This document shows, piece by piece, positions 39,445 to 50,382 of a stretch of DNA of 64,000 nt. Under the pieces are notes generated by a model, which saw only the letters and a program-made list of their open reading frames with translations, did not search any database and had not been told where the DNA came from. The position numbers and the translations under genes were made by a program. This stretch comes from Corella eumyota. Lineage: Eukaryota; Chordata; Ascidiacea; Phlebobranchia; Corellidae. Every line of letters begins with the position of its first letter. The stretch's first letter is position 1. The stretch spans positions 19,015,066-19,079,065 of the forward strand of contig OY720099.1 in NCBI GenBank assembly GCA_963082875.1, given 5' to 3'.

Positions 39445-42400
39445 TTAGTTGCTTTCAGTTTCAGGAACTGCAAAACCCCTCGGCATCATTTCTTCTAACT
39501 CATCTACCTTAAAAGATTTCATAACTTTAAACGGCGCATCTTTCCATTTTTTTGCAGTTGCAATCACTTTTCCTTTTTCTAAGACAAAACTCTTAATGTT
39601 GAGGACAGAAATATAGCATTTCATGTATTTTATTCTTGTGCCCCACTCATTTCTAAAATAAATTTTATTTTAAATATTTATAAGCTTAAACACCAGTAAC
39701 TACACAAGGTAATTAAGAAACCTGGCATTTCAACACTGTTTATTGGGTTAAATACTAATATTAAACAATCTTAAATAAACTCTTTTAAATAAAAGATCTG
39801 GCAGCTTGGTGTAGTGGTAAGAACACTTGCTACACCACCATAAGGTCGTGGGTTAAATCCCCACTGCTCTCATGCTGTAGCGCCCTTGAGTAAGGCGCTA
39901 TAAACGGTATAAACTCCTGTTGAGCCAGCACTTAATCAGCAGCATAATTACCGTGCAATTATAATCTATAATATTCCAAACTGCTAAAGGCAACTCGAGA
40001 CTGGTTCGGAGTAACAGTTGTTACTCTATGTTTAAGTCGCCCATTCGACTTTCCCACATCAAGGATAAAGATATATACAAAAAAACTACAGCTAACTGTA
40101 GTCTAATCCTGCTGCAGTACCATTTTTAAAATTGACAGTTTTCTTAGCCTAATTACAAAATTTAGGTTTTGTACCTGCACTTATCCTCTCCACAGTAAAT
40201 TTTTCCAACGAAACGTTGATCCTTTGCGGAGGGTCCTGCATTTTTTTCATCAACTTTAAAATGAGCTTTTTGATTGAAGTCTGGTTCAACAACAAAGTGA
40301 ATCTGCAAAATACAAAAATAGACTTTCATTGTAATAGTGTTGCCCTTGGCCAACAATGCAAGTCAACAACATTTTAAACTGCAAATGAAAATTGAAGACT
40401 AAACAGGGGTTGTATAAATCAGATGCAGTGCTACCTGATTGTTAATATGACGTAACATATCTGAAGTGGTCACTTTCTTACTGCAGTTCTTACAAAAGAA
40501 GGTCCATGGATCTTCAGATGCGGATGGTAAATCAATTGCCATTCTAGATGAAGCTACTCTTTCCAAATAACGTTCATCAAATTTAGACTTTTGAATCTCC
40601 TCAATCTAAAAGTTGTAGTATTAGTTTTCTTGGGTTATAGTAGCAAAAAATGTTAATATTATTAATAACTTTATTAAGCACTTTTTAATTAAAATTAAAT
40701 ATTTAAATTCAGTTACTGCTTTTTTTAAATTGTCTGTTTTTTTCAATTGATCATCTTTATAAATTTCATCAAGTTTGTCCATAGTTTTATTGGTTAATTG
40801 AACTCGTAACTTGTTCACTTTTTCCCGTTTGATGATGTCACTATCTTTATAAGCAAGCATGACAGTTTTGCTATCTTTTGCCCTTGCCCTACCTGTAATT
40901 AACAAATTAGAAATCAAGAAAATCTGGTTGTACACTTCTTAATTGGCCAAAATTACATTCATGTCATAACAAAAAAAGGTTAAATTTAATTTTTTTTTAC
41001 CTTTTCGTTGCACCTGCCCAATTTCATTAGTTGAATAGTTGTAGGTTATCATCAGATTACAAGCTTGTATGTCTAGGCCTTCTTCACCAACAGATGTGGC
41101 CACAATTAACTTACAAATACCATCTTTAAATTCTTTGATTGTATGATCCTGGTCAGCCTTAGTTTTGCCTTCAGTAAAAATAATGTCGTAAAATACGTTA
41201 GTAAATGGAAAAAAATTAACAAAAATACATACCATAGTTAACATCTTTTGTATTTGCGCCAGTAAGACGAGTTGGGTTTAACTCATATTTTGCTAGATCT
41301 TCGGAGTCTTTTAAAAATGAAACTAAGCCATTTGCTATGGCCCTGGTCTTAACAAAAATCATGCATCTAGATGGTTCAGTAGAATCTTCTGATTTCTTTT
41401 CAAATTCTTCAATTAGAATCGATCGTAACTTGCTCAAAAGTGGATTTGTGTATTTAGGGCCAGGTACATTTACTATAAAAATAAAGGCGAGTAAAATATT
41501 ATTTCTTCTAAAAGTGCTAACAGTATTGCTTTTATTAAAGGTATTTTAATTTAGTTAAAAGTAATCTTACTAGATTTCGAATAAAGCTCCTTTAGTTCAA
41601 AATCCACCTTGTTCTTTTCATTCACTTGAGAAAATAAAGTTTGTTCGATATCTTTCTTGGCATCAATATTTCTGACATGATCATTTAAATTGAGAGAGTT
41701 GTTATACCCCTTAAAATAAAAAACAACACAGTTTAAAATATAAATAAAAACAACTTGTAACAAAATTGAGTAAAAATGTTAATCAAATTAGAATGTAATT
41801 ACTCTTAAATGCATGCTGTACTTCATCAACTTTTCCTTTAAATCATTGTTGCTAAGTTTTGCACTATCATCATAAAACTTTACAACATTTGCCTCGTAGA
41901 CTTGACTTCCCCTTGTCTTTGCATTAAATGTTAACTTGCAACCTAAGTACATACAAAATATCTCATAACAATCTACCTAACCAATAGTCAAGCTCAAGTA
42001 AGTTATATTTAGGTAAGGGAAATACAGAGTACAAATAAGGTGACCGGCAGCGTGGTGAAGTGGTAAGAACTCTTGCTACACCACACATGGGGTCGTGGGT
42101 TCAATCCCCACTGATATCATGCTGTAGCACCCTTGAGTAAGGCACTATAAACGGTATGAACTCCTGCTGAGTCAGCACTTAATCAGCAGCATAATTACCG
42201 GGCAATTATAGTCTTTATAATATCCCAAACTGCCACAGGCTCTCCAGTCTGGGCGGAGTAAATCGCGTATTCAACTTTCCCACATCGAGAATAAAGATAT
42301 ATACAAAAAAAAAAGGTTAAGTACCTTTGGCTTTACTAAGTTCGTCTTTAATAAGCTTCTCAATTTTGTCCATGACAGTTTTAATATTAATCTCGAACTG

Positions 42401-45400
42401 ATCTTTTGTTCTGCGCAGTATAGCATGAGTTTCTAAATTAAAATTAAAAAGTTACTTAGTCAAACATTTTGTAATCCAACAAGTATATTGGTAAATAATT
42501 AAGGTGTTTTCCTAGTCTTACCAGAATTCTCTTTAACTTCGTTTTTAGCAAGGTTTTCTATACATCTCACAACTCTTTTTGGAGGTGTCACAACATCAAG
42601 ATTTCCAAGCAAAGTTTTAAGTGAATCCTCCGCTTTTTGATGTGTATTAGCTGGTCCTATCCCAGGTGAAGCAGTCAATCCCAAAATCTAAAATAAGTAA
42701 ATTATACACTTAACTTTTTCAAGTGATCAAAAATCATTTTAAACCATTAATTTATACAATCATTTTATGTGACCAGATTATAATATTGTCTTCCTTTAAT
42801 ATTTTGCATTATTTTTACATTTTTAAAATAGTAATTTAAAACGAAAATATCTAATGTTTACAAACCTGTGGTAGTTTTACATTGCTTATCTCAATATCCT
42901 TTTTCTCATCAAAGTAACAGTTCATTATTTTGTTGAACGGGTCACCCTTACTAACATGATGACACTCATCAAAAATAAGCAAAGTCAGCTCTTGAATTTT
43001 AAGTAAATCATCTTTTTTTCTAAAAAAAAGAACAAAAAAAATCATCTGAATTGTAAAATGTATAAGTGTATGCTAAAAAAAAATATTTTAATGTTTAACA
43101 ATCCAATCAAATAATAAATATGCATTTTTTTATTACTTGTTTCTGTTCTTGTGTGAAACAAGATGATTAACTAATATCTGAGGAGTCATTACAGCAATCT
43201 GACAATCCTGTATAAATTCGACCATAGGAATTTCAGGATTACCACCAGATATTACTTCTACTGCATAATCTTTAACATACCTTAAGAATTTTTAAAGTTA
43301 GGTAAAAAAACACTTTAAGTACAATAAAAATAGTAATGTTTAACTTTGGACCATGAACAAATATGAATACAATTAAAACTTTATTTACTTGCTCAATACT
43401 TTATGTTGTTGCTCAATAAGAGGAACTTTTGGAACCATAAAAATAATTTTAGCTTCTTTTCCCTTTTTCTGTAAATGATCAAGGCAAACACAAAGGGCTA
43501 CAAATGTTTTTCCAGTTCCTATAAAAACATTTTTATATATTTATGTATCCTCAATGTGATAAGACCCACTAAAAAATCTTAAAACCAATAACATCAGTAC
43601 CAAACAAGTTGCTATTAATATATATCACTGTTTTGTCGATTAGCCTTAAAACTCTGTAACCATTTAACCAATTAAATTATCCTTTCAAATTTCAAAGTTT
43701 AGTGTCGAATTATTATTACTAAATTACCAGTTGGGGCAACAACTAACGAATTTTCTCCATTTATTGCCTGCTCAGCTAACTCTTCCTGATAATCACGGAA
43801 GACTAATTCATTTGGCTCTTCATGAGTCTCCAATTTCTCTTTTTTTTTTGAGGCATCATTATCTAATAAATTGTCTAGAAACTTAATACCTAGATGACAA
43901 TTATTTTTTCTATACTAATTTAGAATTACAAAGTAATTATTTTTTTATTTAACATCATTTGAGATTAGGCATAAATCTTACCAATTATTGGATCATCCCC
44001 TTGTTCTGTTTTCTTCACCACTAAACCAATAAAAATATTTGAATTAGTTTGAATAAACTATTAAGCATTACCTTAAAACAATGCATATCCATGTTAACTT
44101 TGTCATTAAAAGTTCTTGTCATTATTTATTTTAAAATTTTATTTTATTTATTTTAAAATTTTATTTGTGTATATATATATTTTTTTGTTATACATTACTT
44201 TTTATACTTATAATTTTGCAACACAGTCTTCTTTCTTTGCTTTATTAAAATTCAATACATTTCTTACCTGTGTCATCTTTTGGTTTACTTGTTGAAGTAC
44301 TAGAAACATTATTATCACTAGACTGATCCTGTGAATCAGAATTGTAACCAACAGGTTTTTCCTCATCAATTGGAAAACTCATAAAAGTTCTATCATCATC
44401 ATGTACACTTCGCTCTTTAGGTGCCTTAAAACATTTTTTTTAAATAAAATAAATAAATTTCGTTAACAATTTTTTTTAAACAATTTTTGGTACATTTTCA
44501 TCTAAGAGAGGTTTTGGGGTGGTGGCATCTCCAGAATGACTTTGTTCATTTGTTGATATTTTTCCTTTATCGTCCAGAGACAACTTGTTCATTTCAGTAG
44601 AGAGTGAGTCTACAGAATCTTTTTCTACAAGAAAGTTACGAATGAATAAAAAAATTAATATCTTATTGTAAATTCAAATTTAATTCCGCACAAAGCAGTC
44701 TAGGTATTTAAGCTCTTAGCAGTTTATGCGGAAATCGTATAAACTGTTTTTTGTATTTAAGGCAACTAAGGGCATTTTCTAGAAGAGAATTAGGGCTTAG
44801 GGGGTAATAAAAAGCGATCCAGTGTTAATATTTGCCTTTTTTAATTAAATGACAGTATCCTTGAATAAACAGTCAACGCGTTCTGGGTGGTCCTGTGCGA
44901 ACCCATGCGACCTTAAGTGGCCCTGTGTGGTAATTAGTAGGACCCACCAATTGTGCGATAATCCTAATTTTAAATTATACTACAGTTAAAGTACAGTACA
45001 TACACATAGATCAATTTAAATTATTAAAAAAAATAAATACCTAATTGTTCAAGAAGAGGTAAAAGAGTTTCTGCAAATTCAAGATTAGCACTTTTTAAAG
45101 CATCATGAAATGCTCTTAGAACCTTCGGACCTTTCCTAATTAACCTTCCAACAATAAAACGAACTGCCCGCCTTTGACCATATCGATCACATGTTCGTTC
45201 TGCTTCTTCACTATTGATAAGTTTAAAACAAAAATTGGTATAGTAGTTTTTTTTTTTAAATAAACTCTTAAACTCACTTTTCATCCTTAGATAAAATGCA
45301 ATTTTGAAGAACCACATCAACAGAAATATTAACTTTTTGTAGTTGCATCCACTTTTGAAAATGTTTGTAAATCGTTTCCATCTGAGTTGAATGTAATAAG

Positions 45401-45986
45401 GCATTCTCTATATCACCCTGGCCAAAACGATCATCAAAAATTGGTGCTAACCACGCTTGATCTACAAAAAAAATCACTTTTATACCACGACAATTACAAT
45501 CTTTATACATTTAAAATTTAAAATAACACTTAAATAATTTAATAAGACATTTTTGCAAAACAAATACCCACCTTCTGATTTCATTAAAGCCAACACAAAT
45601 TGATCATAAATATTTTTGGTTTTACTTGCTAACAAAATTTCAATAAAAATACTTGTCTCTGATGTAGCTCCCTCAGAATTAAAGAGTTTATCATGTGCTG
45701 ACAAAATATATAACAATAACAGTCAAAAGAGTTTTTGTAGCGCTTTATTAATAAACGCTTCAGCATGGAAGCAGTGATAATTAAACTTATGACCTTATGT
45801 ACCATGTTACATAGCAATATCACAGCAACATTAGACTTGAAAAAAAATTAGACATACAAGAATTATGTATTTACCTTCTGTTCCAACCGTAAAATCTTTC
45901 ATATAGTCACATAAACTACTTGGAACTAAACAATCTTTTAACATAGGAGTCCAATCAATTAACATTCTTCGTTGCTGTTCATCCAT
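39445..45986 (-). CDS. RIG-I-like receptor B (CARD-CARD-helicase-CTD)
   Basis: Second RNA-sensor paralogue with the same order of exons as A, from MDEQQRRMLIDWTPMLKDCL (45986) to ...PRGFAVPETESN (39445). CARD-like regions occupy exons at about 45877-45986, 45573-45700, 45279-45462 and 45042-45210 (RKGPKVLRAFHDALK). A Ser/Asp-rich linker lies at 43.9-44.6 kb. Helicase motifs are [21 protein letters not shown] (43.5 kb), [25 protein letters not shown] (42.95 kb), [35 protein letters not shown] and QVQRKGRARA. The CTD has CKNC and CGEDKC, as in RIG-I (C-x4-C). SINEs sit in two introns and a MITE remnant in a third. Every exon is open; no sign of decay. Confidence 0.9.
39796..40085 (+). repeat. 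tRNA-derived SINE (copy 1)
   Basis: In the last intron of receptor B. The 5' tRNA-like part has an A box (TTGGTGTAGTGGTAAG) and a B box (GGTCGTGGGTTAAATCCCC). An unrelated body follows, ending in CATCAAGGATAAAGATATATA, a C and an A run. Five copies in the window share this plan. It is inserted opposite to the direction of the host gene. Confidence 0.85.
42040..42314 (+). repeat. tRNA-derived SINE (copy 2)
   Basis: Same family as 39796-40085, in an intron of receptor B's helicase region. Both Pol III boxes are readable (GTGGTGAAGTGGTAAG; GGTCGTGGGTTCAATCCCC), and it has the ATAAAGATATATACAAAA tail. A short internal deletion relative to the other copies removes the part after GGGCGGAGTAA. Confidence 0.85.
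44750..44960 (+). mobile_element. Diverged MITE half-copy with different arm sequence
   Basis: In a receptor B intron. It shares the core of the fold-back MITE (GGGCATTTT, TAG-GAGAATTAGGG, GGGGTAATAAAAA, AAATGACAGTA, AATAAACAGTCAACG) in the same order. Where the other copies have the GGAACGGAAAATGAA minisatellite, this one has a different GC-richer degenerate repeat (TGGTCCTGTGCGAACCC, TGCGACC, GTGGCCCTGTGTGG). Only one half is recognisable; the right end GGACCC may be its terminus. Confidence 0.5.
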
Positions 45987-46064
45987 TTTGTTATTACTTC
46001 GTCTAACATCCCTTTTCTAATTTAATAAAATGATTTGTAATATAGTAGTCTGTACTTATATGAT

Positions 46065-46360
46065 ACAAATATTACACACTAGGGAAACCACCCACAAATT
46101 ATGACGATGACGTAACAATATGTCTGACTAGCGGCAGTGCGTAAAAAGCCACGGCTTTAGCTTACAGTTTTCAACGAACTTACATACCATAGCCATATAA
46201 TTTAAATTGATTAGTAAATATTAAAATAATAAAGTTACTGACTTATAAAATATAATTTTATTTAAACAGGTAGAGCAAGCATTATACCTGTTAATTCATA
46301 TTCCGTTCTTTCATTTTCGGTTCCTCAATATCCGCACAAAATGAAAACTCAAGTAGTTAG
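46065..46360. repeat. Duplicated receptor upstream block in the B/C spacer
   Basis: Nearly the same as 38690-38990 (shared: GGGAAACCACCCAC, ATGTCTGACTAGCGGCAGTG, AGCCACGGCTTTAGCTTACA, CATACCATAGCCATATAATT). It marks the tandem duplication unit, which carried the promoter with the gene. The rest of 45987-46740 shows no gene. Confidence 0.7.
46082..46091. promoter_or_regulatory. kappaB-like site upstream of receptor B
   Basis: GGGAAACCAC in the conserved ACTAGGGAAACCACC block, 96 bp before the ATG, followed by a CRE/ATF-like TGACGTAA at 46108-46115. Confidence 0.4.
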
Positions 46361-46740
46361 TTAAAAAAAAATCTTCCTGAATTTTAATTAAAGAAATTTA
46401 TTAAAAAGGATAAATTGCAGTTCTAGTGCACCATAAAACATTTTTTGTTTTTAATGCACCAACAATTTCAATTAAAACGATTTTACATTTCACAAAATAC
46501 AAATATTGAAAAATAGATTTACAAAAACTCAATAAAAGGAATTAAAGTTGCACAGATACTTTTATAAAACAAATTACTAAAACAACACATACAGTTACAC
46601 CGACTACAGTTATATAAACACAGATTGGTTGAAGAAGAGGGCTGTTATTAAAAAACAAAATTAAATAATCTGATAAGCACAACATAAACATTTGAATAAA
46701 AATCAATTTTTGCTATAATTTTTCCATTTACAGTCTAAGG

Positions 46741-48877
46741 TCATTCTTCGCCTGAATCGTATTTTGTAACAATAAATGGTACATCCTTCCATTGCTTTGG
46801 AGCCTTTTCAGTTCCTTTTATTAGCACAAAACTTTTAATTTTAAGAACAGAGATGTAAAAACTCTTGTACTTAGTTCTCTCTCCCCATGGATGTCTACAA
46901 TAAAAATAAGAAGAGGTAACTGTGTTGTTGTAGTAAAAGTTACCCAATAGTCATTCAGTTATTAAAACAGAACAACAACTAATTTGTATGTTGCATCTTA
47001 GTTGTTTAAAATTGATGGTTTTAGTTATAAAGGTATTTTTAACATTTATTATTTAACGCCTAAAAATATAAATTAAGAGTTCTTTACCTGCATGTTTTAA
47101 CTCCACAGTAAATTTTTCCAATAAACTGTTGATTTTTTGCCAACAAAACCTTTTCTTTTTTATCATTTTCAAATAGGGCTTTGGTGTTAAATTCAGGATC
47201 AATAACAAAATAAAGCTACAACAACATCAAAACACAAGGGTTAGTTCGATAATAGCAAAATTTTTACTTGGTGATTTTGAAATGTAAAGATAAAGTTTTA
47301 GATTTATGTTTTAATACATAACTACCAAGTTTTATGACTACATTTCTACAATGAAAACAACTAAATGCAATGCTACCTTGTTGTCGATATGGCGAACCTT
47401 ATCTGAAGTAGTTACTCTTTCACTACAATTTTTACACTTAAATATCCATTCAATATCATCTTTATCGTCAAGAGACATTGTTTTTATATTAGGAGAAAGT
47501 GACTCTACCCCTTCAGAATCTTTTTCTATAAGAAAGTAAAAATAAATAAAAAATTAATATTTTATTGCAATTTCAAATTTATTTCTGCACAAAACAGTTT
47601 AAGTATTTAGGTTCTTAGCAGTTTATTTTTAAAATCAATTTTAAGACATAATTATAAATACTTAGTTCTTCAATAAGGGGGAATAGAGTTTCAGCAAATT
47701 GAATATTGGCTTCCTTTAACGCATTGTAAAAATCTTCAAGAACACCCGGACCTTTTCTGATTAACCTTCCGACAATAAAACGAACTGCCCGGCTTTGACC
47801 ATATCGATCACATGTTCGTTCTGCTTCTTCACTACAAATAAGTTTAAAAAAAGAATGCCCTACCAGTTTTTTTTACATTTAAAAAATATATTATTTTACT
47901 TACTTTTCCTCCTTAGTTAAAATGCAATTTTTAAGTACCACATCAACAGAAATATTAATTTTTCCTTGTTTTAGCCAATTTCTAAAGTTCATGTAAATTT
48001 TGGCCATCTGAGTTGAATATATTAAGGCTTTATCTCTATCATCCCGACTAAAACGATCATCGAAGATTGGAGCTAACCACACTTGATCTACATTAAAATA
48101 AATTTCAAGGTAATTTTTTTGCAATTACAGTTAAAAGTACAAAAGATAAAAAAAAGATATGACCGACAGCGTGGTTTAGTGGTAAGAACACTTGCTACAC
48201 CACCATGGTCGTGGGTTTAATCCCCACTAATCTCCTGCTGTAGTGCCCTTGAGTAAGGCACTTTAAACGGTATGAACTCCTGCTTAGCCAGCACTTAATC
48301 AGCAGCATAATTACTGGGCAATTATAATCTATAATATCCCAAGCTGCCACAGTCAACTCGAGACTGGGTCGGAGTAACTGATGTTACTCTATGTTTAAGT
48401 CGCGCAATCGACTTTCCCACATCGAAGATAAAGATATATACAAAAAAAGGTGAATGCTAACCTTCTGATTTCATTAGAGCCAACACAAATTGATCATAAA
48501 TATTTTCAGTTGTACTTGCCAACAAAATATCAATAAAAATCGTTGCCTTTGATGTAGCTCCCTCAGAATTAAAGATTTCATCATGTGCTGACAAATATAT
48601 ATAACAATAATAGTCAAAAGAGTTTTTGTAGCACTTTATTAATAAACGCTTCAGCATGGAAGCAGTGATAATTAAACTTATGACCTTATGTACCATGTTA
48701 CATAGCAATATCACAGCAACATTACACTTGAAAAAAAATTAGACATACAAGAATTATGTATTTACCTTCTGTTCCAATCATAAAATCAGTTATATGGTCA
48801 CATAAACTACTTGGAACTAAACAATCTTTCAACATAGGAGTCCAATCAATTAACATTCTTCGTTGCTGTTTATCCAT
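46741..48877 (-). CDS. RIG-I-like receptor C: CARD-CARD-CTD without helicase
   Basis: Seven exons join in one open frame of about 335 residues. Exon 1 (48766-48877, MDKQQRRMLIDWTPMLKDCL), exon 2 (about 48465-48592), exon 3 (about 47905-48088) and exon 4 (about 47663-47833, [18 protein letters not shown]) give the two CARD-like regions. Exon 5 (about 47391-47529) starts as the linker exon of B and D (KKDSEGVESLSPNIKTMSLD) and passes without a break into the CTD exon ([19 protein letters not shown]). Exons 6 and 7 (about 47100-47218; 46741-46895) complete the zinc-binding domain ([26 protein letters not shown]). All helicase exons are gone. Splice sites and phases remain intact. The C-terminus is eight residues shorter than D through a small local deletion. 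It could act as a decoy, a regulator or a helicase-independent RNA-end binder (inference). Confidence 0.85.
48161..48448 (+). repeat. tRNA-derived SINE (copy 3)
   Basis: In intron 2 of receptor C. A box GTGGTTTAGTGGTAAG, B box GGTCGTGGGTTTAATCCCC, tail ATCGAAGATAAAGATATATA plus C and an A run. It sits at the same intron position and in the same flanks (AAAAGATAAAAAAAAGAT before, GGTGAATGCTAACC after) as copy 4 in receptor D, so it predates the C/D duplication. Confidence 0.88.
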
Positions 48878-49042
48878 TTTGTTTTTATGTAAATAACAAT
48901 ATTACGTAAGCGGTATAAAAAAGTGATTTTAATTGCCTGGATTTTTTGATTTCTTTTGTTACTTCTGCTAATTCGTCTAACATCCCTTTTCTAATTTAAA
49001 AAAAATGATTTGTAATATAGTAGATACAAATATTACACACTA

Positions 49043-49052
49043 GGGAAACCAC
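49043..49052. promoter_or_regulatory. kappaB-like site upstream of receptor C
   Basis: GGGAAACCAC in the conserved ACTAGGGAAACCACC block, 166 bp before the ATG. The following CRE-like motif is interrupted by the MITE inserted at 49079. Confidence 0.4.
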
Positions 49053-49078
49053 CCACAAATTATGACGATGACGTAAAC

Positions 49079-49683
49079 GGGGACGCGGAATTTGAGGGAA
49101 TGGAAAATGAAGGAACGGAAATTGAAGGAACGGAAAATGAAGGAACCGGAAAATGAAGGAACGAAAAATGAAGGAACCGGAAAATGAAGGAACGGAAAAT
49201 GAAGGAACCGGAAAATGAAGGAACGGAAAATGAAGGAACCGGAAAATGAAGGAACGGAAATTGAAGGAAAGTGAAAAAAGGAGAGGCGGAATTCTAAAAA
49301 AATAAAACGCGGAAATACCGTTGACTATTTATTTGTATTTAAGTCGATATTATTTTAGAAATAAACGGGCATTTTATAGAAAAGGGTTAGGGTATGCTGG
49401 GGTAATAAAAATTAACTCATTATCGCTTATCAGTTCTCAAATAAATGACAGTAAACCTAAATAAACAGTCAACGGTATTTCCGCGTTTTATTTTTTTAGG
49501 ATTCCGCTACTCCTTTTTTCACTTTCCTTCAATTTCCGTTCCTTCATTTTCCGGTTCCTTCATTTTCCGTTCCTTCATTTTCCGGTTCCTTCATTTTCCG
49601 TTCCTTCATTTTCCGGTTCCTTCATTTTCCGTTCCTTCATTTTCCGTTCCTTCAATTTCCATTCCCTCATTTTCAGTCGACCC
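49079..49683 (+). mobile_element. Fold-back MITE with minisatellite arms (copy 2)
   Basis: Opposite orientation to copy 1. It is flanked by a perfect 8-bp target duplication ACGTAAAC (49071-49078 and 49684-49691). Ends are GGGGACGCGG and, reversed, GGGTCGACTG. Each arm holds repeated GGAACGGAAAATGAA or GGAACCGGAAAATGAA units, and the inner inverted repeat carries ACGCGGAAATACCGTTGACT. The non-palindromic centre includes GGGCATTTTATAGAAAAGGG. Paralogous spacers (38730 and 46108) show the near-identical uninterrupted target GATGACGTAACAATATG. Confidence 0.88.
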
Positions 49684-49698
49684 ACGTAAACAATATGT

Positions 49699-49813
49699 TT
49701 TAAATCATTAAATTGATTTTGTCATTTTTTCCCGTCGCATTGTTGTAATATTAATTGTATATCGTATTTATTATTTACTTTTATCAATGCGCGAAAAACC
49801 AAAATAAAAAAAA
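49699..49813. mobile_element. Short insertion of unknown class
   Basis: About 115 bp present here but absent from the paralogous sequence AACAATATGTCTGACTA at 38737 and 46115. It is bordered by ATGT on both sides, ends in an A-rich run (AAAATAAAAAAAA) and contains CCCGTCGCATTG. It could be a retroposed fragment; a 4-bp repeat is too short to be sure. Confidence 0.45.
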
Positions 49814-50053
49814 ATGTCTGACTAACGGCAGTGCGTTAACAGCCACGGCTTTAGCTTACAGTTTTCAACGAACTTACATACCATAGCCATATAATTTAAA
49901 TTGATTTGTAAATATTAGAATGATATAGTTACTGACTTATAAAATATAATTTTATTTAAACAGGCAGAGCAAGCATTATACCTGTTAATTCATATTCCGT
50001 TCTTTCATTTTCGGTTTCTCAATATCCGCGCAAAAATAAAGTCTCAAAAAGTT

Positions 50054-50382
50054 GGACAATACTAAAGTACGGGATGCGGGATAATGCGGGACCGTATGTA
50101 AACGCTAACAAAAATTAGCGGAATGCGGGACGGAACGGAATTTTTGTACTTTTCTGCGGGATGATTGCTGTTTTTACCTAAGGGGCTAAGGGGTGATGTG
50201 GGATTGACTTTAAAGGTCAAGAAATGTTGCGAAATTGAATATAAACCACAAGGGGAGATTAGGGGAGGGTATAAAAAGTCCGTCCTTTTCCGCATTCAGT
50301 GTTTTTTTTATTAACGTTAACATACGGCCTCGGTATCTCCCGCACCCCGCAACTTCCCGCATCCCGTATTTTGGTACTACCC
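50054..50382. mobile_element. Second MITE family, 8-bp target duplication
   Basis: Bounded by the 8-bp duplication AAAAAGTT (50046-50053 and 50383-50390). Terminal inverted repeats are imperfect over about 28 bp: GGACAATACTAAAGTACGGG on the left and GGGTAGTACCAAAATACGGG on the right read in reverse, both continuing ATGCGGGA. Subterminal copies of GCGGGA follow. The uninterrupted site CTCAAAAAGTTAGTTTAAAA is present in the A/B spacer near 38970. No transposase; hAT-like by duplication length only. Confidence 0.85.

Noticed and set aside
46741-48877. Receptor C as a pseudogene
   Set aside because: All seven exons are open, the phases match, and splice sites and zinc ligands are intact; the helicase loss is in frame. 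Still needs transcript proof.
49079-49275. Regularly spaced repeats resembling a CRISPR array
   Set aside because: The units are contiguous 15-16 bp tandem repeats without unique spacers, inside a eukaryotic MITE.
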